Positions 1 to 12,178 of a stretch of 64,000 bases of DNA are shown piece after piece (position 1 is the first letter of the stretch; each line of letters opens with the position of its first letter). Under the pieces are notes generated by a model. That model had not been told where the DNA came from, did no database searches, and worked only from the letters and a program-made list of their open reading frames with translations. This DNA comes from Nigrospora sphaerica (taxonomy: Eukaryota; Ascomycota; Sordariomycetes; Amphisphaeriales; Apiosporaceae), in contig JAGVVL010000002.1 of assembly GCA_018287875.1 (NCBI GenBank), positions 2,046,001-2,110,000 on the forward strand, read 5' to 3'. The position numbers and the translations under genes are program-made.

Positions 1-2253
1 CTACTGTTCAAGTAACGCCGACTTGACATGACTTAATGGCACGTGGTATAGAAGACCGGCGGGAGGCGTTGGCTGGAGACCGACGTTGATGCCCAGATGG
101 ACCTATTCATCCCACCTCAGGAGGCCTGTGCCCCAGTGCAGCGTGTCAAAAAGAAAGGTAGAGAGAAGGGGGGGAGGGGATGGGCTACGGCATGCACCAT
201 CGCCGTACCTGCGCTAGGCCACCAGGTGGGAATCCGACATGGGTTACCTCCATTCCGCGGTCGGCCCAATGAATATTATGGGATGAGATGGCTTTGCACA
301 TGGGATCCATTACTTGACTACAGACGCGCTCGCCGTGCTTGCTTACCCGGACACGTACAGACGGCCTCTATCGAACTTTGTTCACCCGGCCGCTGACCAG
401 CTGTGACGCTGTGGCAGGTCCCTACGATCCGGCGGCTGTGTGCATAGGGCACAAGTACGTACATATGTACTGGACTTGTCACTGGATTGATCTATGCAAG
501 TACATTAGGTAGGTAGGCCCTGACTGGCGGGCTGGCAGGGGCCGGCCCAGCCCATGATCTGTTACTGGAGTACGAAGTACAGGTTCGTATTATTTATATA
601 CAGGGCTCCCTCCCGCAGGCTGGTATCGTATCACTCCTGGTGAGGAGGACGACGACGTACGACCAGGTCGTCTGCTGTGTACGCACAGTTGCGCCAATAA
701 GGAAAAGTATGACGTGGCTTTCTGGTCCCTTCCAGCCCGTGGGCATTCTTGTTCCTAGGCACTGCTCCTCCTCCTCCTCCTCCTCCTCCTCTTCTTCTTT
801 TCGTCAGGTCTTCCCGAATTCTGCCCCTTCCAATCTCTGTCCACCCGGGTCTCCATCGTACGGAGACACGGGCGTGGTCACCACGGGCGAAGACGGTTGG
901 CGGCTCTGACCAAACGACATTTGTTCATCAAACTCCAGATGATTGTAGCCCCCAGCTCATCACATGGCAAGGATGGCTGAAATTACCACGTCCCGATGCG
1001 GCCAACGCCACTGCACTGTCTCGGAGCACGACCCGGCACGTTGGGCTGCCGCCAGCCCCGGAATCGCCCTCGTGGTCTAGCCCGCAGGTGCGCAAGGGCC
1101 CCGTCGACTGCGCGAAAACGGTAGCCGTAGGTCCTGTACTCTTTAATCGTACTTAACAACCAAGGTATTTGACTTAACCAGTGCTGAAATAGGCCGATCG
1201 GTTGGGGAGAGGGCGGCGTGCGGCAGGAACCCGACCGCCGTCTCCACCGCTATCTTGTACCGCCGCCGACGCCATCCGGGGGTTCAAGCTTCTTACCGCG
1301 TCTCGACTCGGATTGCTTACTTGGGCGCCCACCCCCCAAAGCACGCTGAGGGTGGTGTTGGTGGCTGTCATTGATTTTCCCTCTTTTCTGAACGAGCCCC
1401 CGTACGTAGGCTTCCGATACACCAACCTCGCAGCGCCCAACAACGTCGACAGGCCTCCCCTACCTGGCCTGCATACACGCACCTGTATACCTTAAAATAC
1501 CTGCATCCCGTACCACGTTGAACAGAGATGCGTCTGAGACTCCGGCGCAAACCCAGTCGAGGTCTTTGCCATCACGTGCACAGCGGCCCTTCTTCCCGAT
1601 GGCCTGCCCGCGTCTCCCAGCCGCTGCGCTGTGACCAGGTTCGAGCAGCCAGACGAACAGAGTCGCCAGTGCACACCGGCTCTCTGTTTCGGGTGTGCAG
1701 GCCTACCGTTGGCCGCTGCCTGGATCGAAACCGATGCCTCCCCCGTGTGGCTGGAGGGCGTGGGCGCGCATCTCCTGCCACCGTTTCGCCCGGCCTCTTG
1801 CCCGCCACGCTCCACCTAGCCGTAGGCACCTACGGCTGACATACACCATGCACAGTCCGGCATGGAAGGCGGGCCAACGGGCTACCCCCCCTAGAGTTGG
1901 CTTCGGCCTTGACAGAAACCCTGGCTGACACCCCGTAGCTATTGGCCACAGTCTGGATGGTTTCATTTACGCGGGACGGGACATGCGCGCCTCGGCTCAT
2001 CAAGACGATACATAAAACGGCTAGCAAACGTCGAAGCTAAAGACCAAACACAGATCGCGCAGGCAAACCCAGGGACCCCCCGGGTCCTCGCCGCCCCGTC
2101 GTGACATGGTGCTAAGCTTTGTGCCCGCGCCCAACAAGCACGGTGCCCATGTTCAAGCGTGACGGGGCCGGCCCCGGCGGGTCGCGACGGTGAGAAAAAA
2201 AGGAAAGATAACGAACGGATCGCGAGGCCCATCCACCACGCCCCTCCGTAGCC
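1..2253. other. intergenic region, no gene seen
   Basis: Only short overlapping open frames (under about 140 codons) occur, on both strands, without recognisable motifs or paired splice sites. It holds a CTC trinucleotide tract near 765 and a TAGGTAGGTAGG motif near 506. The part next to 2254 should include the 3' untranslated region of the minus-strand gene. No tRNA-like B box was noticed by eye. Confidence 0.6.
765..801. repeat. (CTC)n/(CTT)n trinucleotide microsatellite
   Basis: About nine CTC units run directly into CTT units. It lies in non-coding DNA; the Ser or Pro runs it creates in overlapping frames should not be taken as protein. Confidence 0.9.
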
Positions 2254-3578
2254 TCACTGCCGGCTTTCACCACACGTCCCGCTGCCGGTACTGGTGGATG
2301 AGTACCCCGAGTCTGATTTTCTGTCGCCCGCCGAGTACTCCCCATTGTCCGGGAAGCCAAAATCAAAGTCGCCGAAACCAAAGAGAAGGGCGTCGGTGAT
2401 GGGGAAAAAAGCCGTGTCGGCCGCCGTATTGAATTCGTCCATCACGACCGGTGGCGTTCGCGGACGCGGCGCGGGCGAAGACGGTGTGGGCGTGCCTGGC
2501 AGCGAGTCCGAAAAGGGGCGTTGGTGCAGTTGGTGAAGCACATCGCGCACAATGTCGCTGAAGCCGTTGATCAGCTCCTCCCCGAACGACTCAAATTCCC
2601 GCTCTACCCTCTGGCGGAGCAGAGTTGGAAGCTCTGTCTCGACCCGCGCTCGATACTGCGCAAATTGCGCAGCCGACTTGGCCAGTTCGCGAGTATCCAG
2701 CTGATCGTAATCTGCACTCGTACGTCAGCCATCCCCGTCCTCAAGCGCTTGGAGCCGGGCTTACAGGGACTCGGAACCGCATTTCTGCTGGCTTTGGGAA
2801 ATAGGATCAAGTAGATGTCTCGCCATCTCTCGGCCTCGTCTGTGGTTGAGCTCGATTTCTTGCGCTCCTTGAGCCTCTTCTCCTGGCTCTCGTCAATGCC
2901 CAGTGCTGCTACCAGGTCCCTCTTCTGGCATGGCTCGTCAGACCGGAGGTGACTGTTGAGGTCCTGCGCCTCCTTAAAATTGCTGCCGCAGCGGGGACAG
3001 GCGTGCTTGGGGAGCATGTGACGGCGGTAGAGATGTTCTCTGACCCGGTCCTGTAAGTACCTGCACCCGACCGAGCACCCCGCCGGGGGGGAGGGCACTT
3101 ACTTGAGTCGGTGAATCGAGCTCCAGCCCGGGCCAGAGCAACTTCGTTGGCAGCCGTATCGTTTCGGATCATGCTTGAAGTAGGGGCAGGCGAAATGAGG
3201 CCCCTTGTCTCCATCCGTCTTGGCGCGCTTGTTCCCCCCTTTGTCCTGATCCTCGTCAGGGTCCCCGGATGCCGAATTAGTTGGGTCATCGTCGTTCAAC
3301 TGACGTTTGCGCGCCGGTGGCCTCCTGGACGATGCGCCTCCGGAGCTCAGGTCGTTGCTATCGTGTGCGGCCCCCGACGCACACGACGACTCCAGTGCGT
3401 AACTGATGATGTCCAGTTGCTTTGCGAGCCGTTCTTGGAAGACCGCCATAACTTTTTCAACAGCCTCCCGCCTCTTTGCGGCGATGTACTGGTCGGGATC
3501 TTGTCCCGCGTCGCTTCGTTGACCGAGTTGGCTCTTGCTGGATCCGTGGGCAGCGCCTGACGTCTTAAAATTGTCCAT
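2254..3578 (-). CDS. fungal zinc-finger-like protein of unknown function
   Basis: Three exons (3578-3103, 3039-2765, 2711-2254) give about 402 residues. Introns are 63 bp and 53 bp; the second has a perfect CTGAC branch site and its removal rebuilds the block VPSPYYDYD. From about residue 128 the protein has Cys/His-rich pairs (CPYFKHDPKRYGC, then RLKEHLYRRH, then CPRCGSNF), followed by ERWRDIYLILFP. This arrangement is widespread in filamentous fungi and is usually annotated only as C2H2-like or hypothetical. Upstream are a charged coiled stretch (about residues 25-50) and a basic KR-rich segment that may be a nuclear signal. The C-terminus is Ser/Asp-rich and ends in a DSGYSSTSTGSG block. 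The start chosen is the first ATG after an in-frame TGA near 3733; a TTG lies farther upstream. A nuclear or regulatory role is plausible but unproven. Confidence 0.8.
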
Positions 3579-5935
3579 AGAGTCGATGGTGAGAGGTGCC
3601 TGAGACCTGCGATCAACACCGTTCTCGGGACCCAATGTCTGCGCGTTTGATGCTTCGGGGGGCGCCTCAACACCCGAAGGACATGACGCGGGCGCTTGCC
3701 AGATGGAAATGCCCGGTCCGCTTAGCCTGTGCGTGGGGATTCAATGCCAGCTCATCTCGGCAGACACTGTGCGCTGCTTACCTCTGGCCTTGCTTTGCGT
3801 CTGGGCTCCCTGGGAGACCCTTCTGACTGGCCCGTTCCGGACAACTGGAGAACAGGCTGGTGCGGCCACGAACAATGGTTCTTTTCAGCCGGCGAAGGTC
3901 CCGGCTTTGTTTCCAGGAAGCTCCGAGTCTCTTGGCCACAGACGACCAAGGAATACAAGAGCGGAAAGGGGGGTGGTAAGAATGGCTGCGGGTGCTGAGT
4001 GATGATTCTACAATGTGATTATAGGGCAACGTAGGATGGTGTCGGGCGCGTTGGAGCATCCTCGACTGTGCGTACATCCGGGTCAAGTGGCGGGAGTCGC
4101 GCCGTCCGTTAGGTCTGACGGAAGCACATCCCACCGGCGCGGTTGCTCAACGAGGCCGGGGCTATCAAGAAGTGCCAGGCTCCTATCGGATCGGCTAGGG
4201 GGGAGAATGCAGACGGGCAATTAACCCTGGGGGCCGGGTGAGCCGGATAATATGTGTCGGGAGAGAGGGGAAGAGGCGCGCGAGCGTTCGTTCCCGCGCG
4301 CTCACTGCCAGGCTGCAGGAATTCGGGGCCACGAGAGGGCCCTATTTATGGTCGGTCATCCGGGCTTGTGTTTTGCGCCGTTGCGCACAACGCTGCGGAG
4401 GGCGCGCGCAACGCGAAGACCAATTAGGCGTGCAGCGATAGTCTGCGAGCTGATTGTACCGAGCCTCGCGGGGGGGGGGCTTAACGCATGACGACACCGG
4501 GACCTTTCGTTTTGCGCGTCGACGAGGAGAGTGTCTCTCCCCCGGGGGCGCGTGTTCCCTGGTAGGCGAGAATTGCCGACACACCCTCCGTTGGGTCCTC
4601 CTCGGAAGAGGGAAGAAGGCTCCGGGCGATGCGCATCGCGTGTATGCGACGACGGCGTAGGGACGCCTCCTGCGCGCCGCGGCGCCGCTGCTTTCGCCCT
4701 GCTTTAAAACAACGGCCATGGCCCTCGTCGGCATCGAAGACGTGGTCCGGTGTGCGAGCGCCAAAAGGAATCCCGCTCGTTGCCTGCGCGCCCTCGCCGA
4801 CAGTCAAGCCCCCTCCCCATTCGCATATCACGGAGCGAGTTGCGGCTTTCGCCCACACCGCACGCTACAAACGCACGCTCCCCCACACGCCCGTTCGGCC
4901 TCTGCCACTGCCATGTCGCAGGTATCGGCCAGCGCCTCCCTCCGATCTGGCATAACGTTAGTAGCCTCTCGCGTCCTCTTTCCACGGCCCGAACACCTCT
5001 CACCGAACGTGCTGCAGAGGCGAGGGGGACCGGACCACGGTATCTCTCGAAACCTACCTTAACAGCAAATCATCCGTCACCGAGAGACTCGCGTCGGGCA
5101 GTACAGACTCGCCCCTGGAGGCGCTGAGGCGACTGCAGGCGAAAAAATGTGCGGTGGATGCGTTGGTCCAGCAAGTAAAGGGGCAGTGACGGTGAGCGTC
5201 CAGCGCTGGCGGCGTTCTGTTGAGGTTGGTGTTGCGCATACATGAGAGGTGGGGGAAACACATACATGGGAAGAGAAAAATAAGCAGCCGAACAGAGGGT
5301 GGAGAGACAAGACGAGGTATATATGCTACAGCTCTGGCATGCACTGATTCTTTCGGGACGGGGTGTGTGGGAGTGTCCTTGACCTCCCCCTGCTTGTTCT
5401 TATGCCTAGGGGACCCTCATTCGATGAACTCGGCCCGGAATACCAGAAATGCGCGCGTACATACTGCCGAGTCCACAAGAAAAGGAGAAAGAAGCAGGCG
5501 GCAAGTCGGCAGTATATAAATATGCGCTCGGTGACCGCTACAAGCGTAAGGCTTCGTGCAAGTCGAAGACATGCCACCCAACGAAGCCCCGAGCCCACTC
5601 TTCGCTATCCAGACATTGGCCTAACCACATCGATTGCTTGTTGGTGCCCAACGCAGGCAAGGCGTGTTGAAACCTTAGGAATTGATGCCATTCGGCGTAC
5701 CAAACTTGCGCCTGAGAAACGCGAACCCGAGAAACTACGGAGAGCCATCCATACAACCTTCTTGCCCCCCGCCATCACGGCCGCTCTCCTCGACGTGGCG
5801 TCGCGCGAGCCTGTAGGCACACACACCCTCAGCATGCACCATTCGCGCGCGGCGAAGAACCACATATTTATACTCTATACAGATTGCGCCAGTAACGTGA
5901 TGACTGGTCGGTCACCTTTCTCTAGCTATGGCGTC
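3579..5935. other. intergenic region, no gene seen
   Basis: This lies upstream of the minus-strand zinc-finger-like gene and downstream of UFD2, so it should hold the former's promoter and the latter's 3' UTR. Several overlapping GC-rich open frames (4250-5130 and 5363-6061, plus strand) lack protein-like composition, and the last overlaps the UFD2 3' end. Nothing else is supportable. Confidence 0.55.
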
Positions 5936-8900
5936 TCAGTCTGCCGTGGTATCCATCGCCTCACCATCCGCTGCCTTGGCTTTGGCGGCGGCGACTCGCT
6001 CGGCCTTCCATGCTTCGACGCGCGCGCGCAAAGCATCGTCGGGCACCACGTCATCAATTGACATGGGCTGCCTGGTGAATGGGTCGAGCGGGTTGGACAG
6101 CAGCTGCTGCACGATCGTCGATCGATCCACGACGTTGTTGGACGGTAGTCTGACGGGGTCGGTCATCAAGATGCCCATGAGCTGGTCTTCGAACTCCTCC
6201 GGGATATCTCCGAGATCGAGCTCTGCCTGATCGGCGATCTCCTTCGCTTCAGCCACCTTCGCCTTGAGAGCTTCCCACTTGCTGAGCTCTTCGGGAGACT
6301 TGAGTGATCGGTTGCCCAAGATCCGGGACGCCTCGTTGAAGTTGGCCGGCTTGTACGATCGACCGTCGGCTGCTACTGCTTCGATAAAGGACGACTTGTG
6401 GCCGAGATTGAGATATATGTCGATAAACGCCGACAAAAGCTCCTTGGCGTCGAAGTTGTACTTCTTGGCGTCTTCGACCTTGAGATTGCCCCTCTTGGGG
6501 CCAACGAGCGAATCGAGGTTGTAGTTGAGCATGTTTGCCAGGCGAACCACTATTTCCGGCATTGTGAAAGCGTCGGCCAAAGTCTCGGTGAAAAGCTTCA
6601 TCATGGCCATGGTCTCGTTGACGAGCTGCATCCAGCTCTGGCACTGCTGCTCGGCCTGGTCGAGATCGTTTTGTGTCTGCTCCCGGTCTTCTCCCGACAA
6701 GCTCGGGTCTTGCAACTTCTTCTGGTAGCCATGAATGGATACGAGCTTCGACAGCGCCTCGTCAAGCAGGTAGGTCGCATCGTTCAGAAGCAGATTGACA
6801 AACTGTACGAAGAATTGCCGGTTCACGCTGTAACATATCAGGGGCTGGCTCAAGGCATCACGGATCAGGGTTTGGTGACTTACGTGCTCTCCTTTAGAAG
6901 CTGCTCCTTGTAAACTTGGTTGGGCCAGACGCACTTAATGACCTGGAAGATCTCGTACCGGATATTGAACCTGTCGTAGAAGGCAGTGCTGACTCCGCTG
7001 TGTTCACATTCAATGTAAAATTGCATCAGTGCATGGAGTAGGTGTTCGTTGGCGAATTCGGTGCCCACCAAGATGTCGCCCAGTATCCCCCGACTGAGAT
7101 GATACATAGGGTACGTCCCAGCAAAGAGCACCGTGACTAGCGAAGCCTTGAGGTACGGGTTCTTGATGTAGTCGGAAGACCTGAGGAACGTGATGCACAG
7201 GGCAGCTATCTCGTCTCCCACGGTTGACATCATGATCTGCGGCATGAATCGCAGGACAAACTTGAAATTGTCCACAACATCTTGAAGCGCGTACTCTGGC
7301 AAGCAGCTGAACTCGTCTGCTCGCTGGGCCGGCAGAGGAAGCTGGAGTTTTTGGCCTGGCACGTAGCTGGACTGGCTTGCCACGCGCAGCAGCCAAACGG
7401 TGACGTACCGCATGAACTGCAGCGACAGGGTTTGCATGGTCTTGTCGGTGAGCACGCCTTCAATCGAATACCTGAGAGCGATTGCCTTTTCCAGGACATC
7501 GACGACCTTATCGTACTGTCTCTGCGCTAAGGGCAGTTGCATAGGAGTCTGCGAACTCATCAGCACTGGCGACCGCACCGTGATTCGACATCCCGACGCG
7601 ACTTACCAGTTTCTTCATTTGCTCGCTGAGCTCCCGCTCGACCTTCTTAAAGTGCTTTATGTCTTTTTCCAAATCTTTCATCTTGGCGTTGGTGGCTTCG
7701 CTGCCGTAGTGGTGTGCAGCCAGGTTCAGGAAAAAAACCTCGGAGATGAAATTCGAAGTTCCCTCGACCTTCTTGCCGTAGAACGCATCTGACGTGGCTT
7801 GGTCGGCATTCAGCTTTGTCTCGTCACTCATATCCACCCGCGGGTTCCGGCGCAAATAGTCAATATCAATCTTGGACACCTTGGAGAAGGTTGCATCCAT
7901 GAACGGTTCACATAGCTGGTCTAGGACCGACGTGATGTTGACCATGAAGCCGTCGGAAGCCACATGTTTGGGGTCCACCCTCAGGGCGCGCCTCTTGTGG
8001 TTTGTGTTCACGACGAAGGCAAACCAGTCAAGGGTTCGGTTCCGCGCCGTCTGGCCAGCTCGCACAAAGGCATTGGTGATATTAATGAGGTCGAGTTGAT
8101 GGGCCTTCAACGTCATCTGCAGGGCGCTCTGGGAGTTCTTGATATGCGCGGGTTCCAGGTTGCGCGGGTTAGAGAAATACGTCTTCGTGACTTCGGTCTG
8201 CAAGGGAGAGATCCGGAAGAAGGGCCCAAGAATGGTCTGTGTTTCGCTTGACACCGCAAGATCTTCTTTGCTCATCTCCGGAGTTGTCCGCACCATGAAG
8301 CGTGGGTCTTGTGTTAACGCATCAAGCAAGACTGGGTATCTGGCGTAGGTAACGAGGCACTATCAAATATTAGTAAATCATGCGTCATCCGGTCATCTCT
8401 TCCAAGTGTCTTACGTTCACGTATGGCTTGAAGTTGTCGTTCATGGTCAGGGTAGCCAGTTTCTGGCTGAGCTGGACCATAGCCTCTGTAAAGATTGGGG
8501 CCACCGAGTCATCCTCCTTACAGCGCTCAACGGCCTCGTTAAAGAAATCAAGACATAGGCCCTCCTCGTTGTCATGGCTTCGGAGGAGGTAGGGGACAAG
8601 AGTGTCGTGGTTCGGGTTGGGCTCGCGTCTGTGCCGTGGTCAGCAGAAGCTCCGCATTCGGCAGAACTCAAAGACGCTGCTTACCCAAACAACTCGGGCA
8701 TAGTGAGACAGAATAAGCAGTTGCTCATACACAGCCGCCGGGCCTCGTCCAGAATAGCTTGTTTCTCCGGGGTGGGTCTTCTCGCCGACGAAGCCGCTCG
8801 CACCAGGCGCTTGAAGCATGGCAGGAGGTAAGAGAGGACAGGCTTCGTGGCAGGCACAGCACTTGCAGCCTCGAGAATGGCCTGGTCGATGTTCTGGGCA

Positions 8901-9456
8901 CTCAGCTTCAGCGGATCACCACTCTGCTGGAGCTCCTCCGCGAGATTCGCCAGATACATCAACTTGGCACCGCTGCGGCTGTCGACGGTGCGGTTAGGGT
9001 CGAGTGTGATGAGAAAGACCTCGGAAAGCACCTTGTCGGACCAGTCCTCTATCGGCTCCTCCTTGACCTGGATCTTTTTGGCGGGTGGCGCCTCGTTCTG
9101 CTGCGCCTTGGTTGTTACAGCTGACTTGTTCTTGACCCCCAGCTGGGATGATTTGGCATCCTCCTTGCTCCGTGAGCTCTCATCGGGTGTTGCGGCTGGG
9201 GCCGGGGCCGGGCTGGATGGCGACGGCGTCGCCGGCGTCGCCGGCGCTGGAGTTTGGGAGGGCGATGGATGGTTTGGAGGACTGCTGGTCGCGCTGGTCC
9301 GGTTCAACATGGCCAGTCGTTTCTGGCGCATCTATTCATGGAAATGCGTCAGCTTCTTCGTCCAGAGCCAAGAGATAGTTGCCGACGGCAGAGGCGCCGG
9401 GGGCTCACCTGCTCCGCCGGAGGCAGCGTCGGCTCTGGCTGCTCGTTGGGATCCAT
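5936..9456 (-). CDS. UFD2: ubiquitin conjugation factor E4 (U-box chain elongation factor)
   Basis: Six exons (9456-9409, 9331-8685, 8628-8415, 8359-7607, 7548-6884, 6827-5936) encode about 1072 residues, close to fungal Ufd2 proteins. The introns are 77, 56, 55, 58 and 56 bp with canonical ends, and one carries TACTAAT. Order: a short N-terminus, a Pro/Ser/Thr-rich linker (about 29-65), the long helical Ufd2 core (roughly 200-975; for example FVVNTNHKRRALRVDP and TFLRSSDYIKNPYLKASLV), then a C-terminal U-box (about 983-1056; MGILMTDPVRLPS, DRSTIVQQLL, DPFTRQPM). The family extends ubiquitin chains on substrates already marked by another E3 and works with Cdc48 in the ubiquitin-fusion degradation pathway, in cytoplasm and nucleus. 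The U-box core positions appear intact, so an active enzyme is expected. The start ATG opens MDPNEQPEP and joins exon 2 in phase. Confidence 0.96.
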
Positions 9457-12178
9457 GGTCGGCGGCCGATGTGGGACAGCAAGCCGAACGACAGTCTGTG
9501 AAAACCCGGATAGGTAGATGGTTGATGAAGGGAGGGAATGAACTCCTCTAAGCGAAAGAATATCGGTGCTCGGGATTGATGCTGGAGGTGATCGGGGCCT
9601 GTCGCAGCCAGGTTATCGGCGTTTATGACATGGAATCCCATGGGCCGTGAATAGCGTAATCAGGGTGTAGGTACTTCGGGTAGGTAAGGTAACTCAGCAC
9701 TGGGGGTACATTGCTATCGATAACGCGGGGAGGTACCTGGCTAGGCATCAAGCTCCATTGGCGGGGTCGCAGCCGGAATCTATACTTCAGATATCAGTAC
9801 TTGTACTCTGAGTTGCATAGAGTCGTAGACAGAGCTACCAGCAGATACCACGTAGTCCTATCGCCACTGTCCATCAAAAGCCCGTACGCAGCCTTTCTTT
9901 GCTACTCACTCACCTTAGGCGTTTACTTGTTTTTTTCATGCCTGCGAGAATGACAGCATCAAGAAAGAATGTTCTATTACTGGTTTGGGTAATGTCATAG
10001 AATACAGTTAGAACAAATGTGTTTCCTCTTGCACTCTCATTAGGGAAAGAGCCTCGTGTAGGGAGGTGATGCCACTGCGCTGATGTATTATTTCTCTCAA
10101 ATCCAGGCACCTGCCCAAGGCTTCGCTCCGAGCACTGCTCTTTGGTACTGCTCCTTACTTCGAACGATAATGGACTGGCTCGGGAATCTCTCGGCGCCAG
10201 GGACACACTCTCCCCCACCGCGGCGAACCCGGACCTTTATCTCACGTGGCCCAGTTCCCAAAGTCGGCAGAGTGAGTAGGCAGTATTCAGTACGTCGGCG
10301 AGGATCAGCACCGCCGCCATTACGGGTACCCGATGCGGCCTGCCAGCCGGTTTCTTTCCACAACACGTAGCGGTCGCTGCGGCACCAAAACTTCGGGTCA
10401 CTCTCTACCCAGTCTGTCCCTATGGCGTCTGCAAGATTGCGTTGATAATATCGTATACCCGTTTTCAAGCCAGCCACGGCTGTCAACCCGAGCGCGAATG
10501 GAATGGTGGGACCAGCGGCTGCGGTCTTGCCGGCCCATACTACCTATATACACACGCGAGGGGCCCATGGGTCGAACAGGTGGATGGTCATTGAAGTTTC
10601 CCGACATCCGTACACCCACCGCTGCAATGCCCTGGCCAGCTGATCTCCCCCCGGCTGAGGACAAGCTTGATTCTTATCTCTTCCCCATGTTCATCATGAC
10701 AATCCGGGTGTCTCCTGTCTTTCGATACACTGGCTTGGAAGACGGATCTGAGTCAGCCTGTCCCCCCCGACGGTCAATCCGTGGTGCGTGTCTCATGCGG
10801 CACTTTGATGCGCAAGACCAAACACACGCTCTCTGGAGACGACGACGGTGAGGCAAACATTCGCAAAACCGGACCCGCTTGTCAGTCCTCCTTCACTGCC
10901 ACTCCACGAGGGCGTCGCACACACAGCTTGAGAAAGGGGGTAAGAGTACTACGGTGCCTTGTGGCGGCTCGCGTAGAAAGTGAAGCCATTGGGCCCCGTC
11001 GTGCTTGGGGCCGGCGAATCCCGAGCTGAAGTCGCCGGTGGCTACCGCGCCTCTCACCTGGGGTCAGAGCCAAGCGGACGGACGCTGCGGCTACAGGGCA
11101 GCCGGTTGCAAGATCAGCCCCGGAGAGCCGGTCCTGGTGACTTGATACGACGGGGCCATCTCGGCGTAGGGGTTGCTTGGTGCAGCTCCAAGCCTAGCTG
11201 TAAGGCTGGCTGTAGGCTGCTGAGGCAATGAACCACCGTCTCACACGATGGGCAACCAATCAAGGTGGCAAGAAGGACCATCGACTGGGCCGGGCGTGGT
11301 CCGCCTGTGTACCTGTCTGTAGCCAGTCGCGTCCAGCTATCAACCAAGAAAAGCAGCCGACTTTTTGTCGTCTGCATTGCGGCGAAGCTTAGGGACCGGC
11401 TCGTCCCATTCACCGTCGCTATTCTCGGCGAGCTGACGGTCCGGCAGCGCTGCAAGACTCGAGCGGTGGTGCGCGCGCAAGGCTCTGATGCAGGCCCACG
11501 GGTTCGCACATGGCATTGTGCTGGCGTTTGTAGAGCCGGAGGGCTGGGGGGTTCATATGCATCATTGCATGGTCCGGTAGCTGCCTAGCTGCCTCAGCCC
11601 GTCCTCCCCCCAAAAGACCGTCGGGGTACTTGCAGTGTTCACGGTCTTCTATTGGCGATTTCGTGTCGCCGCTTTCCTCTAGAGGCCATACGAGAAGCAC
11701 AATTCTCGTCGGGCGCGGAAGTGTGCAGCCCTTGTGTCACCATACGGTCTCGCAAGTCCGTTCCCAGGTTCTTGGTGCTCCGCTCGAACGCTTCCCCCTT
11801 TACCCCCATCGTCCGCCCTCGCCTTCCCCACGCGGCGTTCTGTCGTGGAAGGCATCATGGGCCGGCAGCAACGGCAGCAATGGCACCCGTATATAGTCGG
11901 CCCCCAGTGACAGGTCCAATGCCGAACTCGTATTGCTCGATAGACTGACGTGTGCAGGGGTCCTCGGCCAGTATTGTCTTGCACGCTCCTCCCGCTAGCC
12001 ATACGGAAAATTGCCTCTCCACGACACTCGTTTCATGCCCGCCACATCATAGACCTACTTATTTCCCCAACTCTAACGCAGACCGGGCATCGTATCATCC
12101 TCGATCGCTCATGTCTCGCGGAGTCTCAGCTTTCTATATGACTGATTCAGACAGTACCGTCGCTTTGCCCTACCAGAA
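9457..12178. other. divergent intergenic region
   Basis: This separates UFD2 (minus) from the membrane-protein gene (plus) and should contain both promoters. It includes a GGTAGGTAAGGTA motif near 9680. Open frames here are short and random-looking. A missing 5' exon of the plus-strand gene may lie toward 12100: there is a CTGAT/CAG acceptor-like site ending at 12154, and an in-frame TGA at 12143 closes the frame upstream. No convincing signal-peptide exon was found. Confidence 0.5.
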
